Counted from the first letter of the stretch, positions 45,241 through 58,790 are shown. The stretch: DNA of 64,000 nt from Macrobrachium rosenbergii (GCF_040412425.1 NC_089766.1:20797653-20861652), one strand, 5' to 3'. The notes: generated by a model from the sequence alone, not told the origin. Translations and numbers: made by a program.

Positions 45241-46899
45241 GTGTCGATTCCCAAAGATGACATTAAAGCAAAACGGTTATAATTTATGAATAACCTGTAA
45301 AGTCTAAGAACTGTTTATCTGAACGCTTTTTGCTCCTGCATCACTCAGTAGAATCAACTTCGCTCCTGAGAGGAAACAATATTCTATTTTGATAACTGTA
45401 AATTATAAATCATCAGATGGATATCATATCTGAGGTCCAGCAATTTTCCTAAAACCTCACTTGCGATGATCAACAGAGATTTTGACTGGATTTTGACTGA
45501 CACCAGTGCGTCTTCATTGTTGAAAAAAAAAGTTAGGAAATCACGTCGGAACGAATTTTATTTCTTATACATATTTTCTCTTTCATTTTTGTAGTCCCTC
45601 AGACTGTTAGTTTTTCTTTCAACTTATCCCTTTCATTTTCTCACGAAACATGAGTGCCAGGGAACGAAAGACCACCTCCCTCTTAACAATCTCTACAATT
45701 TTCTTGGAGTAACTTTGCCTTTTTCCCATAAACCTTTTCTGGCAAATGTGGCTTACCTGTGGTTTACAGTGAGACCAGAAGGGATTATGGAAGCCTTGAT
45801 GGCATCCTTGGGTGAAATTCATCTGTTGACAATATCGTATTCAAGCGGTTTTTTTTTCAATTATTCACCGGGTTGTAGGTCGTTTAAGAAAGAAAATATA
45901 CGTATTCAAAAACGTATTTGGACTCTGGAATGCCTTCTTATTTACAGTAGACAAACAAGGACTATATTTTGAAAGGATGAAGGAGCTCTCTATATGCTGT
46001 AAGGAATACGAGAGGAAAGAAGGAGCCTGAGAATAATGACTCTTCTCTCTTTGCTTCTTTTGCCTCTCCGCTCGCCCACAAGTCTAAGGTTAGGTAGGGT
46101 TTGTCATTCAGGATTACTATATTCATCTCTCTCTCTCACTGCCCGTCTGTCGACCCTCCTTCTCTGTCCTTCTGTTTCTGTCTGTCTGCTTGTTTCCGTC
46201 TCGCTGCAGTCTCTTTCCGTCTGTTTGTTTCTTAGTCCACTACAATATGTTCAGGCTAAGCGTACACCAGGAGGGTTCTCCATGAACATTGTCTGCAAAC
46301 GTGGCAAAGTCGGAATGCACTTTGCTATTTGCGTTCTTCGTTTTCAAATAGACGTAATCAGTATTATGCAATTTAATGATAATGATGAAGTTACTACTTT
46401 TTTACATTCAACCAACCTTTACAAGAAATGTGTTACGACGTTCATTCCAAAATGACTTCTTAACGTTTCTAAGATTCAATGATTTCGATACAGATTCTTC
46501 TCTTGAAATGTGACACCACCGAGTAGGCCTATCTACAAACGCCTTTACAGAAAAAGTTACTAATAACTGAACAAGAAAGAGGTATGTAATTATTAATTAG
46601 CTCTCGCCCCCAAATTTCATATACAAAACACATATATGTATATATTTGTGTAGAAATCCGAACCGCTTGACCGGTCTAGACGAAATTTTGCAGGTGGCCT
46701 CATTTGACCACAGGAAGGTTTTCGCATAGGTTTCAAATCCGTACCCCCGCCCCCTTTCCCTTCCCTCATCTCCCTTCCCCCTTCCCTTTGTAATGTTTTA
46801 AATGAACTCTACCGGTTTATCATACCTCATTTCATATTCTCAAGCCCATAGATACATTTTCGAAAATGCTTTTCTTTCTTGTGATTAATAATTCTGCAT
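45241..46899. other. Unassigned DNA
   Basis: ORFs 45715-45972 (plus), 45619-45822 (minus) and 46036-46455 (plus) show no domain I know. The last is based partly on a CT-rich tract near 46130. A C-rich block lies at 46741-46790. Confidence 0.4.
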
Positions 46900-47065
46900 C
46901 AAAGTTTGTGTTTAGGTTTCGGGGGTGGGGGTGGTTGTTTAGGTTTAGTGAGGTGTGTGTTTAGGTTTAGTGAGGGTGTGTTTACTTTTGGTGAGGTGTG
47001 TTTAGGTAGTGAGGGTGTGTTTAGGTTTAGTGAGGGTGCGTTTAGGTTTGGTGCGGGTGTGTTTG

Positions 47066-47106
<41 letters not shown>

Positions 47107-48328
47107 TTTTAGTGAGGTTGTGTTTAGGTTTGGTGGGAGTGTGTTTAGGTTTAGTGGGGTGTGTGTTTAGGTTTAGTGGGATGTGTGTTTAGGTTTGGTG
47201 GGGTTGTGTTTAGATTTGGTGGAGGGGCATTTAGGTTTGATAAGGGGTGTGTTTAAGTTTTGTGGGTGGTTTGTGTTTAGGTTTAGTGGTAGGGTGCTTT
47301 TAGGTTTAGTGGGATGGGTGATTACGTTTAGTGGAGGATGTGTTCAGGCTTGGCAGGAAGGATGTTAGGTTTAGTGGTGGATGTGTTAAGGTTTAGTGAG
47401 TGGGGTTGCATGTAAGTTTAGTGAGGAGTGCGTTTAGGTTCAGTGGGGGTGAGTTTAGGTATAGAGGGATGCATTTAAGTTTACTGAGGGGTGTGTTTAA
47501 GTTTTTGGGTGGTGTGGGCTTAGATTTAGTTGGGGGTGTGTTTAGGTTGAAGGGGGTTCATTTTGGGTTAGTGGGAGGGGTGCTTATGTTTAGTGGAGGA
47601 TGTGTTTAAGTTAGTGGGAGGGTTTAGGTGTAGTGAAGGATGTTTTTAGGTTTAGTGGGGGTGTGTTTTGGTTTAATGGGGGTGTGTTTAGGATTAGCGA
47701 GGAATGTGTTTAGGTTTAGTGGGGTGTGTTTCAATTTAGGGGTTTTTAGGCTTAGTGGGGTGTGTTTAGGTTTAGTGGGGGTGTGCTTAGGTTTGGTGGG
47801 AGGAGTGTTTAGTTTTAGTGGATGATATGCTTTGGTTTAGAGGGGGTGTGTTTTGTTTTAATGGGGGTTTGTTTAGGTTTAGTGTGAAATGTGTTTAGGT
47901 TTAGTGGGGTTGTGTTTCGATTTAGGACAGTGTTTAGGTTTAGTGGGTTGTGTGTTTAGGTTTGGATGGAAGGGTGTTTAGGTTTCGTGGATGACGTGTT
48001 TAGGTTTAGTGGGGGTGTGTTTTGGTTTAGTGGGGGTGTGTTAGGTTTAGTATGAGGGATATATTTTGGTTTAGTGGGGGTGTGTTAGGTTTAGTATGAG
48101 GGGTATGTTTTGGTTTAGTTGGGGTGTGTTTAGGTTTAGTATGAGGGATATGTTTTGGTTTAGTGGGCGTGTATTAGATTTAGTATGAGGGGTATGTTCT
48201 AGTTTAGTTGGGGTGTGTTTAGGTTTAGTGGGAGGGATTATGTTTAGGTTTAGCGGGGTGTGTTTAGGTTTATCGGGGTGGTTTCAATTTAGGAGGTGTT
48301 TAGGTTTAGTATAGGGTGTTTGGTCTAG
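46900..48328 (+). repeat. G/T-rich minisatellite with TTTAGG core, about 1.4 kb
   Basis: Degenerate tandem units of about 21 bases around tgtgtttaggtttagtgggg fill the interval, with a (GT)n island at 47069-47104. The plus strand is almost free of C. Units vary in the G run and include inserted blocks. The core contains TTTAGG, which includes TTAGG, the arthropod telomeric hexamer-like unit, but it is not a clean (TTAGG)n array. The ORFs here (Leu/Gly/Val/Phe repeats) are by-products. Confidence 0.93.
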
Positions 48329-48330
48329 TA

Positions 48331-48482
<152 letters not shown>

Positions 48483-48679
48483 CTCATAGAGGATTGGGGT
48501 TCCACAGTCTAAAAAGTATATTTTCTTACAATCATTGGTAAATAAGCTAGATTTGTTTTGCTCACTAATTACTGTGAACGACATAAAATTACGTTAAACG
48601 TCGTTCAATTTTTTTGTTTTTAGATTCTAAGTGAATGGTCATACTGCATCCCATTACAGGAAAATTTGACCGTTCAGTT

Positions 48680-49836
<1,157 letters not shown>

Positions 49837-49904
<68 letters not shown>
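49837..49904. repeat. (CT)n microsatellite
   Basis: A CT run of about 68 bases, paired with the (GA)n run at 50022-50084. Confidence 0.95.
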
Positions 49905-49906
<2 letters not shown>

Positions 49907-50018
49907 TTTAGATGAAGTCAAGAAAGATATAAACAGCAGAAGGAAATAGCCTTCATAGGTTTAAAATAAAATACATTTTCTTCTCTCCTCATTCAGACGT
50001 TCAAGGAGTTTCACTGGA

Positions 50019-50021
<3 letters not shown>

Positions 50022-50084
<63 letters not shown>
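50022..50084. repeat. (GA)n microsatellite
   Basis: A GA run of about 63 bases, 117 bases after a CT run of similar length. Confidence 0.95.
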
Positions 50085-50092
<8 letters not shown>

Positions 50093-51107
50093 GAAAGTAA
50101 AAATGTTAGTTCTTGAAAATCAGGCACAATAATAATGACAGCTGTCTTCCTGTAAATATACTTAAGTGTAAAGCAAGTATTAGTCTGGGACAAACCCAGT
50201 GTTTCAGTTTGCTTAAGAGAACTCTTTCAATGTTACCATCATCTGCCATCAGTGTTTAGCGTGAATAATCACTCCATTAATTCGTGAAAGAACCGTGAAG
50301 TTGAATGACTTGTTGCAATTACGTCTTGGCTGAGTTACTGAATACCAGTTATGAGCAATGAAGCGTCGCCTGCTAATTTGCATTTGGATTCGTACAAAAG
50401 GAGTATTCCCGAGTTTTGATGAGGGGGAAGCTTCCGTCAAAAGACTGATTATAAATGGGAATACATATATGTGTTTTTATCTAATTATTCATTTGGATAT
50501 TGATTTGTTCATACGTGCTAGCGTTACGCCAGCAAGGGTCTTTGTCGCTGCCTTTTGATAACTGATTAAGGGGCAGAGATGCAGCGCCGTCAACTGCAAC
50601 AGAAATGAATTAGTCAGACGAGAAACTTGAAATTATTTTGAGAAAATAGGATTTAGCTCTAGTGGCTTATGCCAGAGTTTGTCTAAAACCACAGCGATCA
50701 GAAGTAATGACAACAGAGATACCACACAGTTCTTGAAAGAGGAGAATCAAGAATTAACGGATGATCAAATCTTGCCCACCGGAATCCAAACTGAGCATCG
50801 GCGAGATGTCTCTCAGACTCAGAGTCGGAGCTGAGACTGGGAAGCGAGGAGGATTTAGATAAAAGTGAACAAAGACAAAAATGCTTCTTTGAAGATCATA
50901 TTTCACGACTGATGGAAGAAGATCTTTGAACCGAAGTATCTCTTCGCCTCTTCTAAGGGAAGCTTCTTTTATACTGAGTGCATGACACAAGGCACAGCCA
51001 GTCAGGTACATGAAATCAATACATTAATAGACAAGGACGTGAACTTGATTAACTGGCTAATTAATATTAGCCTTTATGTTGATTGGCTGATTTGTGAAAA
51101 TTTGGCT
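50085..51107. other. Unassigned DNA
   Basis: ORFs at 50358-50558 (plus) and 50754-51011 (minus, 85 codons) show no known motif. Confidence 0.4.
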
Positions 51108-51337
51108 GCAAAGCCAAGCACTGGGCGCTTTTAGCCGTTCAACGCTTAGATAGTGAAAAGAAGAAGTTGGAGTAGTTGGACAGCAAGACTGAAAGTAAGA
51201 AGCGGTAATGGAGGTAAAGTGAATGCCCAGGAAGTGTGTGCAGCAGCTAGGGGCCGAAGGGACACTGCAAACACCCTTTATAGTAATGTCTAAATTGCAC
51301 CACGTAAGGTGCACGTATATACTATGCCCCCTTGGGA
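51108..51337 (-). repeat. SINE-like dispersed decapod repeat, copy 3
   Basis: The reverse complement shows the motif order of 3943-4250 and 4401-4688: tgcaccttacgtggtgca, ttgcagtgtcccttcggccc, ctagctgc, and the tail gcccagtgcttggctt. Confidence 0.7.
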
Positions 51338-51830
51338 TTTAGTCTAGAATCTCTAGATGTATTAACACCACCGACAGTTGCTTTATTTGTAACGCTCTGT
51401 ATAAAGTGAAATTCTACTAAGTTCATGAATGAATAGATATAAACAGAAGAAAAAGTGATAAGTTTTGAGTCTCCGCATTTCTGTGAATGAATGATAAGGC
51501 GAAGAACACAGACCTTGAACTGAATCAAAAAGGACATTACCTTCACAAATCCTTTTTCCCAAAATTTCCAAATAAACCTTTCCTGCAAGCAAAGCCACCT
51601 CCTTCGATATACGAAGGAAAGAAAGTTAAACACCAGTAAAAATCTGTTTCATTTAACAAAATAAAAACACGTTCTGACCTCAATAGGCGTCATTATTCTG
51701 CGTCTCCTCTGCTAATGAGGTTAATGGCACGTCTCCCTTTCAATTATTCCCCTCATTAATTATTCAGATGATGTTATGATTAGGAGGGTAGCATGCTTTC
51801 AACTTAAGAAATGGGGTTAATATTGCTGAA

Positions 51831-51832
<2 letters not shown>
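51338..51832. other. Unassigned DNA
   Basis: A 103-codon minus ORF (51322-51633) has no recognised domain. Confidence 0.4.

Positions 51833-51882
<50 letters not shown>
51833..51882. repeat. (GA)n microsatellite
   Basis: A GA run of about 50 bases. Confidence 0.95.
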
Positions 51883-51885
<3 letters not shown>

Positions 51886-53337
51886 TTTTGCAAAAGGCAA
51901 CATAAGTGCAAGTTGCAATAACTATAGGGAAATATCGTTTCGCATACAGTTCTCTGGAGGTGTTGAAAATTTAATGTCCAGTCCATTTTGTGGATTTATT
52001 GCTGAAAGCGTTCGAACCCATTTGGGAATCGAGTGTTCTGCTATCAGGCCAGAAAGTTTTATGTCAAGCTGAAGCTGTGACTGTTCAAAGCTCTAGATTT
52101 ATAGACATTTGCTGAAATACGTTTTTCGTAAAGACAAACTTCATTGCTCTAACACTATATCATCCTCGCTCTTAAGATGAGGTACAAGGGGAAGTTCTAC
52201 TTTCAAATCATTATATAAGTGAACGAAACTAAAGAGGCATTAATCCATCCCTTGTATGCGCAAAGCTCTGAGAATCTGCTTATCCGACAATGAGACTGGC
52301 ATAACCATTTCACAGGTATTTGACTCAACAAGGCATCATAAACACGTACTTTTATCTTCTATTGTACATAGAATCTTAAGTTCTGCCTTAAGATCTGACT
52401 GAGATTTCGATGTATAGGAGAGATGATGATCGCCTGAAAGTCGTCCTCCATGCTAGTCAATTGTCAGCCAATGAAAACATTCAATAAGAAACACAGTTCT
52501 GGGAAGAAACTAAGTAACAAGAAACACAATTTCAAACTTGAAGTCACCAGATTTTATTGACCTTCTAATAGCTCATCTTTATTGCTGAATAAACAACAAA
52601 ATATATAAACAACTTCCAGGAAGTTAACCCATCTTAGCTTTTAATGAGTACTCTCCTTTTGCAAATATGTAGTCATTTTCTATTAAGGGATTTATAAACC
52701 TCCAAGATTTTATTTTTCTCTTTGTAGAAGAGGAGAGGGGTTATAGTGTTATGGTAGGTTAAAAAGCTCACGAGGCCTATGTACTAGAATGAAACAAAGT
52801 ACTGGCAATATATCTGATGAGAACCAGGGAACAGAAATGTCAAACTTTTCATTTTAGTCCAGAACCCGAAAGATGGAATCACCTCTTTATTTCACTCCGA
52901 AATATGTTTCCTGACTAATGCAGACCTCAGAATTCTTCAGCTGCTCTACTCAGCCTCCTTTCAACATCTGAAGTAGCTCTCTTATTACCTGAAAGATCTT
53001 GTGTCCAAAGCGAGCAATTTGTGTGAAGTATTCTTAGGAAGCGGAGTATGTGCTTTGGAACCTGTAATCGGCAAACAACTAGAACGAAGAGAAATAGATG
53101 AAGGAGAGAGCAAGAAAATATTAATGAAAAGGAAGCAAGAATGAAACAGTGATAAAATGAGTGACGGGGATAATTGCTGACAAAGACAGACAGGTAGAAA
53201 GTCATGTCCTGCATTGAGAAGTTGATTTCACTGTGTAAAAGGCGAAGAGGTAATGACTGCCTCTCTTAAGCACCCAGTTATTCCTTGACGAGCTTGATGG
53301 CGCTCGCTATGCTGTGCTGGAACCCGGTGCTGCCCCT
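51883..53337. other. Unassigned DNA with one weak minus-strand exon candidate
   Basis: On the minus strand, about 52993-53065 is bounded by gattacag and a TTTCAG|gtaata donor and is open (VPKHILRFLRILHTNCSLWT). The support is too weak to call a gene. The rest shows nothing recognisable. Confidence 0.25.
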
Positions 53338-53570
53338 CATGTCTCCCCTACCCTCCCCTACCTAACCACCCAACCGGTCTGGACAAACAGGTTTGCAGGA
53401 GTAGGGGGATGTTTCATGTCTCCCCTATTTTCCTGATCCCCTACCTACGCTGCCCCAACCTGGGGCGGACAAACAGGTTTTCAGGAGGAGGGTAGATATG
53501 TCATGTTTCCCCTACCCTTCCAATCCCATACTTACCCTGCCCCAACCCGGGGCGGACAAACAAGAAAAAT
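53338..53570. repeat. Three-unit tandem repeat, 76-87 bp period
   Basis: The string ggacaaacag with a preceding ccctacc...ccaacc(t/c)ggggc block recurs at about 53391, 53467 and 53554, each followed by a gg(a)gg(a)g run. The units are diverged. I recall related ggcggacaaacagg repeats in decapods. Confidence 0.8.
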
Positions 53571-53763
53571 CCACTCGGATTTTATTGTTATAGACAGGTA
53601 AATAGAAACCCTTGCAATGACCCATAGCTTCCTTAAGCAGGTCATCAGGAACAGAGATTCTGAAGCAAAACAGGGTTTCCTTCTCGAGAATACTCAGAGA
53701 ATCTGTTAACTCTAGGCTGCTTGAGGAAAATATATCCTTCAATTGTGTATGAAGATAGTCCAT
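53512..53763 (-). other. Unassigned minus-strand ORF, 83 codons
   Basis: The first 66 residues are unique (LTDSLSILEKETLFCFRISV, then PDDLLKEAMGHCKGFYLPVY) and look more protein-like than nearby ORFs. The last 17 come from the tandem repeat above. The ATG follows cttcag, a possible acceptor. No family is recognised and no donor is found before the repeat. It could be a real exon or chance. Confidence 0.2.
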
Positions 53764-54340
53764 GACTGAAGATCCAGCATTTTACAGGACTTGATTATCT
53801 GAATCACTGATATGGGAAATATCAAACGCTCAACATCAGAAACCTGAGCATCATGAAGGAATACAAGTTTTGCATTCATTTCTGAAGTCTCGTTTTAGCA
53901 CTGTTTTTTCTGCAGTCACGCGCATATCATTTTTAATTCACCTAAACAAACGGGCGGCTAGAAATCGGGTTTCCTCTTCTATTTTCTTATGTCGTGTCTG
54001 CAGAAGAGAGAGATCGTTTAACTCAAACTTCTCTTTCATCTAACAGTCACAAACTGCTAAGAGAAGTGGGACCCTCGCTGTAACTACCAAGAACTAACCG
54101 GCAAGTGAAGTGAAACGAGCGAATCGGAAGGCAAGTCGGACCGGAATTCCGGCTCCTCCTGCTTCCCTCTTCAGCTCATTTGCCCTTCTTTCATTTGCAT
54201 GCAGCTGTCGAAGAGGAATAAGGCGATTAACTGTGGATATATAAAGTAAATATTTAGCACATTACTATGATACCCTTGATGTTCCTAATAACTATTAGAT
54301 GATTGTAGTCTGTTTCACATTGATATTCGTTCATTGCGAG

Positions 54341-54342
<2 letters not shown>
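53764..54342. other. Unassigned DNA
   Basis: No recognisable feature. Confidence 0.4.
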
Positions 54343-54409
<67 letters not shown>

Positions 54410-54510
54410 AAAATCCGCAAGGCTTCGACCAAATGATGGACGGGAAATTCAATTATGAGCAAAGTGAGAGTATTCCCAAGGACACGGGAATTGATTCCAT
54501 TTGGAATGAA
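54343..54510 (+). repeat. (CT)n tract and dispersed repeat R3, copy 2
   Basis: The CT run at 54343-54404 is followed by atgatggacgggaaattcaa, ttatgagcaaagtgagagta and ttcccaaggac. This matches the reverse complement of 33880-33980, including the position of the CT/GA tract. Confidence 0.8.
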
Positions 54511-54562
54511 AAAAAAACTAGTTCAAACATTCCAGGAAGCAAAATCTCTGTGACCTTGATTC

Positions 54563-54597
54563 AATAAAAAGTATTGGCTCAGCCAATACTTTTTATT
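54563..54597. repeat. Perfect palindrome, 17-bp arms, 1-base centre
   Basis: AATAAAAAGTATTGGCT and its exact reverse complement are separated by a single C. It is located between a CT tract and a GA tract. Confidence 0.95.
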
Positions 54598-54608
54598 AAA
54601 TATACCCT

Positions 54609-54612
<4 letters not shown>

Positions 54613-54705
<93 letters not shown>
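54613..54705. repeat. (GA)n microsatellite
   Basis: A GA run of about 93 bases with one CA interruption near 54656. Confidence 0.95.
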
Positions 54706-54707
<2 letters not shown>

Positions 54708-55350
54708 CAATGAAAATAACTTATTAAATAAAAGGACGTCTATTTCATACCATTCTAATCATCGACTTTCTAGATTGAGATTCAAACCGTACCGTCTGGT
54801 ATCCAAGGTCATCAGGAATGAATAAACAAAGAAACGAATAAATATATAACTTACAAATATTATTAAGAAAATAAAAAAAGTTCATTGTTCAAATCAGTGG
54901 AAAGCCGAAAGTACAATTGGCCAATTTGCTTGGAGATAAAAAAGAAAGGAGTAAAATCAGGCTGACCGGTAACAAGTAAGTATGAGTCGTTCCCAACACA
55001 TGTCCCATGAACATTATGGTTGAATAAGAGAAACGTCAGAGGCAGACAATCTAGGAATCCCGGTTGAAAGAGAAATCTTAAATAAACATTTTCATTGTCA
55101 TTGTCACTTGAGAAAGATAAAGATGTCTTATACGGAAAAAACATTATCGTTCACCTGTTACTTATACAACAGAAAAACATTCTTGTGGGTGAATATAAGA
55201 GGTGTTAATATGAAGCAGATGACGCTATCAGAGAAACAAATACCATGCACACCAGAAGTCACTGAGGCCCGGAAGCCAAGGGAAGGAGTGTGTGAGCTTT
55301 TAGGAACATGTACGTATACATTCACGTAAACACATACACACACACACACA
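54706..55350. other. Unassigned DNA
   Basis: No recognised feature. A short (CA)n run at 55333-55350 precedes the mariner terminus. Confidence 0.4.
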
Positions 55351-55560
55351 CGAGGTGTGTTGAAAAAAACGAGAAGACATCATGCAGAATGCGACGGACC
55401 AGCTGTGCGCCATCTCAAAGGGGGCGTTCCAGCGCTGCTAACGACAGTGGTAGAACCGTTGGGAGAAGTGTGTCACCTCAAGGGAACCACTTTGAAGGTT
55501 AGCGTAAGATTGTTGCATCTGATACTAGTATTTTTTTATGAATAAAGGTCGGACATTTTT
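55351..55560 (+). mobile_element. mariner relic: 5' terminal repeat fused to transposase C-terminus
   Basis: cgaggtgtgttgaaaaaaac (55351-55370) matches a mariner inverted-repeat end. About 25 bases later the sequence reads DQLCAISKGAFQRC, stop, RQW, stop, NRWEKCVTS and then, one base shifted, QGNHFEG. This is the C-terminal end of mariner transposase (usual pattern RWEKC...GNYFEGD). The catalytic DD34D region is missing, so this is an internally deleted copy. aataaagg follows at 55541. The 3' inverted repeat is absent or eroded. Confidence 0.8.
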
Positions 55561-55584
55561 AACTTAAATTGTATATATATACAT

Positions 55585-55733
<149 letters not shown>

Positions 55734-57153
55734 CTTAGGTAGAATCTTCAAACGAATATCCAACACTAAGTTAATTTCGCACTGACTCACAGTATTACAG
55801 GATGACTTTTGTTATTTGTCTGAAGGAACTGACAAAGCCAGATTTATGCGGCAAGATCCATCTCTGCCTTCAGCTTTCCCGGGGCGCCGCAGGAAATGAT
55901 TGATTGGTTGACTATTTGACAGAACTCTTAATTTGTATAGGCTACATACCAACAGAGAATGTAACACCTCTTTTTGAATATGTCAACGGAAACATGAAGT
56001 GCCAAGGTCATATTAGGCGAAGTCAACAAAGGCGGAAGTCTACAAAGCCGCCACCACTAAAAAAATGAGGAAGAGACGAGACCAAAAGTAGCTTTTGGCA
56101 GAGGAAGAATATTAAAAAAAGAGATAACTTGAGAGTGGGGAGGACTGCAGAAGACGACGTTACAAGGAAACTTCAATGATGTGAAAGGTAGTATTCTAGA
56201 ATTGCAGAAACATCTTCGGATGGACATATACGGTTTCCGATAACGGACAATGTTGAGGAGCCTGCGGAACGTAGCAGAAGAAAAAAAACAGTTTATAGAA
56301 GTGATGAATCAGTGTAAGTTTCTGCGAAAGATAAATTATTATATTTTTGAAATGCGTAGATAAAATAAATTTATAAACAGACCAGACAGTTTATAAAACA
56401 GGGAAAGAAAGTCATTAGAAAGAGAGTAAATAACAATTGTTCTGAAAAGGACAGATATAGATCATCAGTCGCAAATAAGAAAGCAGAATAAGCTTTAGAT
56501 AATAAGGAAAAATCTGAAGGCACCATGTGGGGGTTACGAACTCACGGCGCAACCGGTTTGCCCCTACATTTCCTGAATTTGGAAATCCCTTTCAAATCCG
56601 TTATTTTTTTAAAGGCGGGTTTGTCATTACTTGAGTCCATTCTGTTAAATAGTCACTTTCCTTGCATTCTCTGAAAATGATTCGGCAGTCATGCCCGTTT
56701 CCGTCTCTTCTTCGTAAAGCTTGTTGAGAAAGACAGACAACAGATTTGCATAGAAATAGACCTTAGCCCCTTCGTAGGCTGTTCATGAACTGCCTCTCGG
56801 TTCCAGAGTTGAGATCAGGAACAATTCCGTCTTTTAGTTTGGGTCGGAGTCAAGTCAGTTTCCGGAGATATTAACTAGTGATCGATAATGATGCTTTAGT
56901 AAACGTTCAGTAAAGCATGGGTGTAAACAAAAATGAATGAGGGAATATAGAAATACGCAAAATGAAGGAAATGCAGACATGTATTATAAACAGAAAAAAA
57001 CACAAATTTTTATAGCCGAGGTCTTACAATACTGCATAATCACGCACAAAAAATTTTGAATGAAGACCGAGCAAGCAACCTGGCTGTGAATATCTCCCTA
57101 CAGAACATGCAAGAAGTTATATCCAAGACATATAAGCGACACATGCAAAGCAA

Positions 57154-57155
<2 letters not shown>
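55734..57155. other. Unassigned DNA
   Basis: No ORF above 60 codons with a motif, no known repeat and no RNA gene recognised. Confidence 0.4.

Positions 57156-57190
<35 letters not shown>
57156..57190. repeat. (GA)n microsatellite
   Basis: A GA run of about 35 bases. Confidence 0.95.
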
Positions 57191-57869
57191 GTGGTGAAGC
57201 CCATAATGGCCCTTTACTGAAATTGGCAAACAGCTCCAGACAGTCTTCCTAATAGCCAGTAAACGTGGCTCTGTTTGCAAGAGTTGGATTGGGAATGGGA
57301 GTCTGTTCATTCAAGGAAAACGTAGTCCTGTTCGACTGGGAACAAGAAACACAAAAGAAACTGAGATTATTGCAAAGTAAGTTTTTGTAAAGTCCTGTGA
57401 AATTTCAGGAAAAATTTTTTCAGAGTCAGAGTAATTCATAATACCTATTTAAAAGATGAAATAGAGAAAATCGTCCAAGGATGAAACGATTTGCTATTGG
57501 AAGAGCCCTGTGCACTTAGTGTCATTGGTTGTCAATCATCTGGGGTCTCTCATGTCTTGAAACTGACACCTGAATTAGGATGAATTCCGTTCTGTCTTGA
57601 TTTAGACTTGTCTTCTGACTCTGGCGATTTCGACTCTTGGATGCGGACAAAAATGAAGAGAACTGAAAAAACACTAATAATCTTTACACAATACAGTTAC
57701 CCATCTAATAGTTTTTAGACCAGCAATACTTATAGCAAAGTATGAGTCGTTATATCAGTGCTCTGTACTGTGCCTGTTTAGCTTATTTAAGGATGTCTTT
57801 TGAAATGTATGGGAGTCTGAGAGGGAAACTTCAAGCCCATGGCGCTCATATGCTTTTCTGTAAACTCGT

Positions 57870-58130
57870 AGTTCTTCATTGGACGGTTGGGTAGAGCTCT
57901 CGGCTAGCACGCTGATGGCCCAGCGTTCGACTCTCCGACCGGCCAGTGAAGAATTAGAGGAATTTATTTCTGGTGATAGAAATTCATTTCTCGTCATAAT
58001 GTGGTTCGGATTTCACAATAAGCTGTAGGCCCCGTTGCTAGGTAACCATTTGGTTCTTAGCCAGCGAGCCCTAGGAGAGCTGTTAATCAGCTCAGTGGTC
58101 TGGTTAAACTAAGATATACTTAACTTTTTT
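57870..58130 (+). mobile_element. tRNA-derived SINE
   Basis: The head (57881-57945) is tRNA-like: ggacggttgggtagagctct gives the D-arm/A-box, and gcgttcgactctccgacc at 57923-57940 contains the B-box core GTTCGANTC. The pairing needed for a real mature tRNA is incomplete. A tRNA-unrelated body of about 170 bases follows (gccccgttgctaggtaacca, ctcagtggtctggttaaact) and ends in an A/T-rich tail with a T run. It would be transcribed by RNA polymerase III and depends on a LINE to move. The 80-codon minus ORF across it is incidental. Confidence 0.8.
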
Positions 58131-58652
58131 CTGTAAACTCGTTTTTGGTTTTTGATCAAAAATTTTGAACCACCGTTGCCGTTTGTGTAACGCTTTGTTT
58201 CAATTTTGAGGGATGGTCTTCAAGTTATTATCTCTCTCCTGCAGTTTCTTTTCCTCTCTTTTACAGTGACATTCATAAGTTTACCTCTTCTTCCCTTCAC
58301 TCATGGGCGGAAGATTCACTTTCCATAGCCCATCTTCTTCCAGTTGTCAACCTCCACTGTTACATTAAACTCAGAATCCAAAGTCCTCTGTTTTTCAACT
58401 AAAAAAGCTGATCCTGAGAGCACCTCTGAATCAGTATCCCGGCATTGACTTTAAAAACTCCCTGTTGCTCTGATAGTCTAATAGTCTTCCCAGTTTCTCA
58501 TCTGGTTTGCCGACTCTTCTTTCAACGTTCTGTGGGCGAAGGTGGTGGCAAATATGTCATTGTGAATCGCATAGTTCAATGTCTTCAATATGTTGAGTGT
58601 AGTTACCATTTTACCCATTGGACTGAAGAAGAGACACTCTATCCGTAAACAT
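58131..58652. other. Unassigned DNA
   Basis: No recognised feature. Confidence 0.4.

Positions 58653-58790
<138 letters not shown>

Noticed and set aside
46906..47825. Leu/Gly/Val/Phe-rich ORFs as a membrane or silk-like protein
   Set aside because: They derive from the degenerate G/T-rich minisatellite, change frame often, and lack a stable unit at protein level.
46900..48328. A true telomere
   Set aside because: Units are degenerate ~21-mers, not (TTAGG)n, and ordinary repeat-rich sequence continues on both sides.
57881..57950. A functional tRNA gene
   Set aside because: A and B boxes are present, but the cloverleaf stems do not close well and a SINE-type body follows directly.
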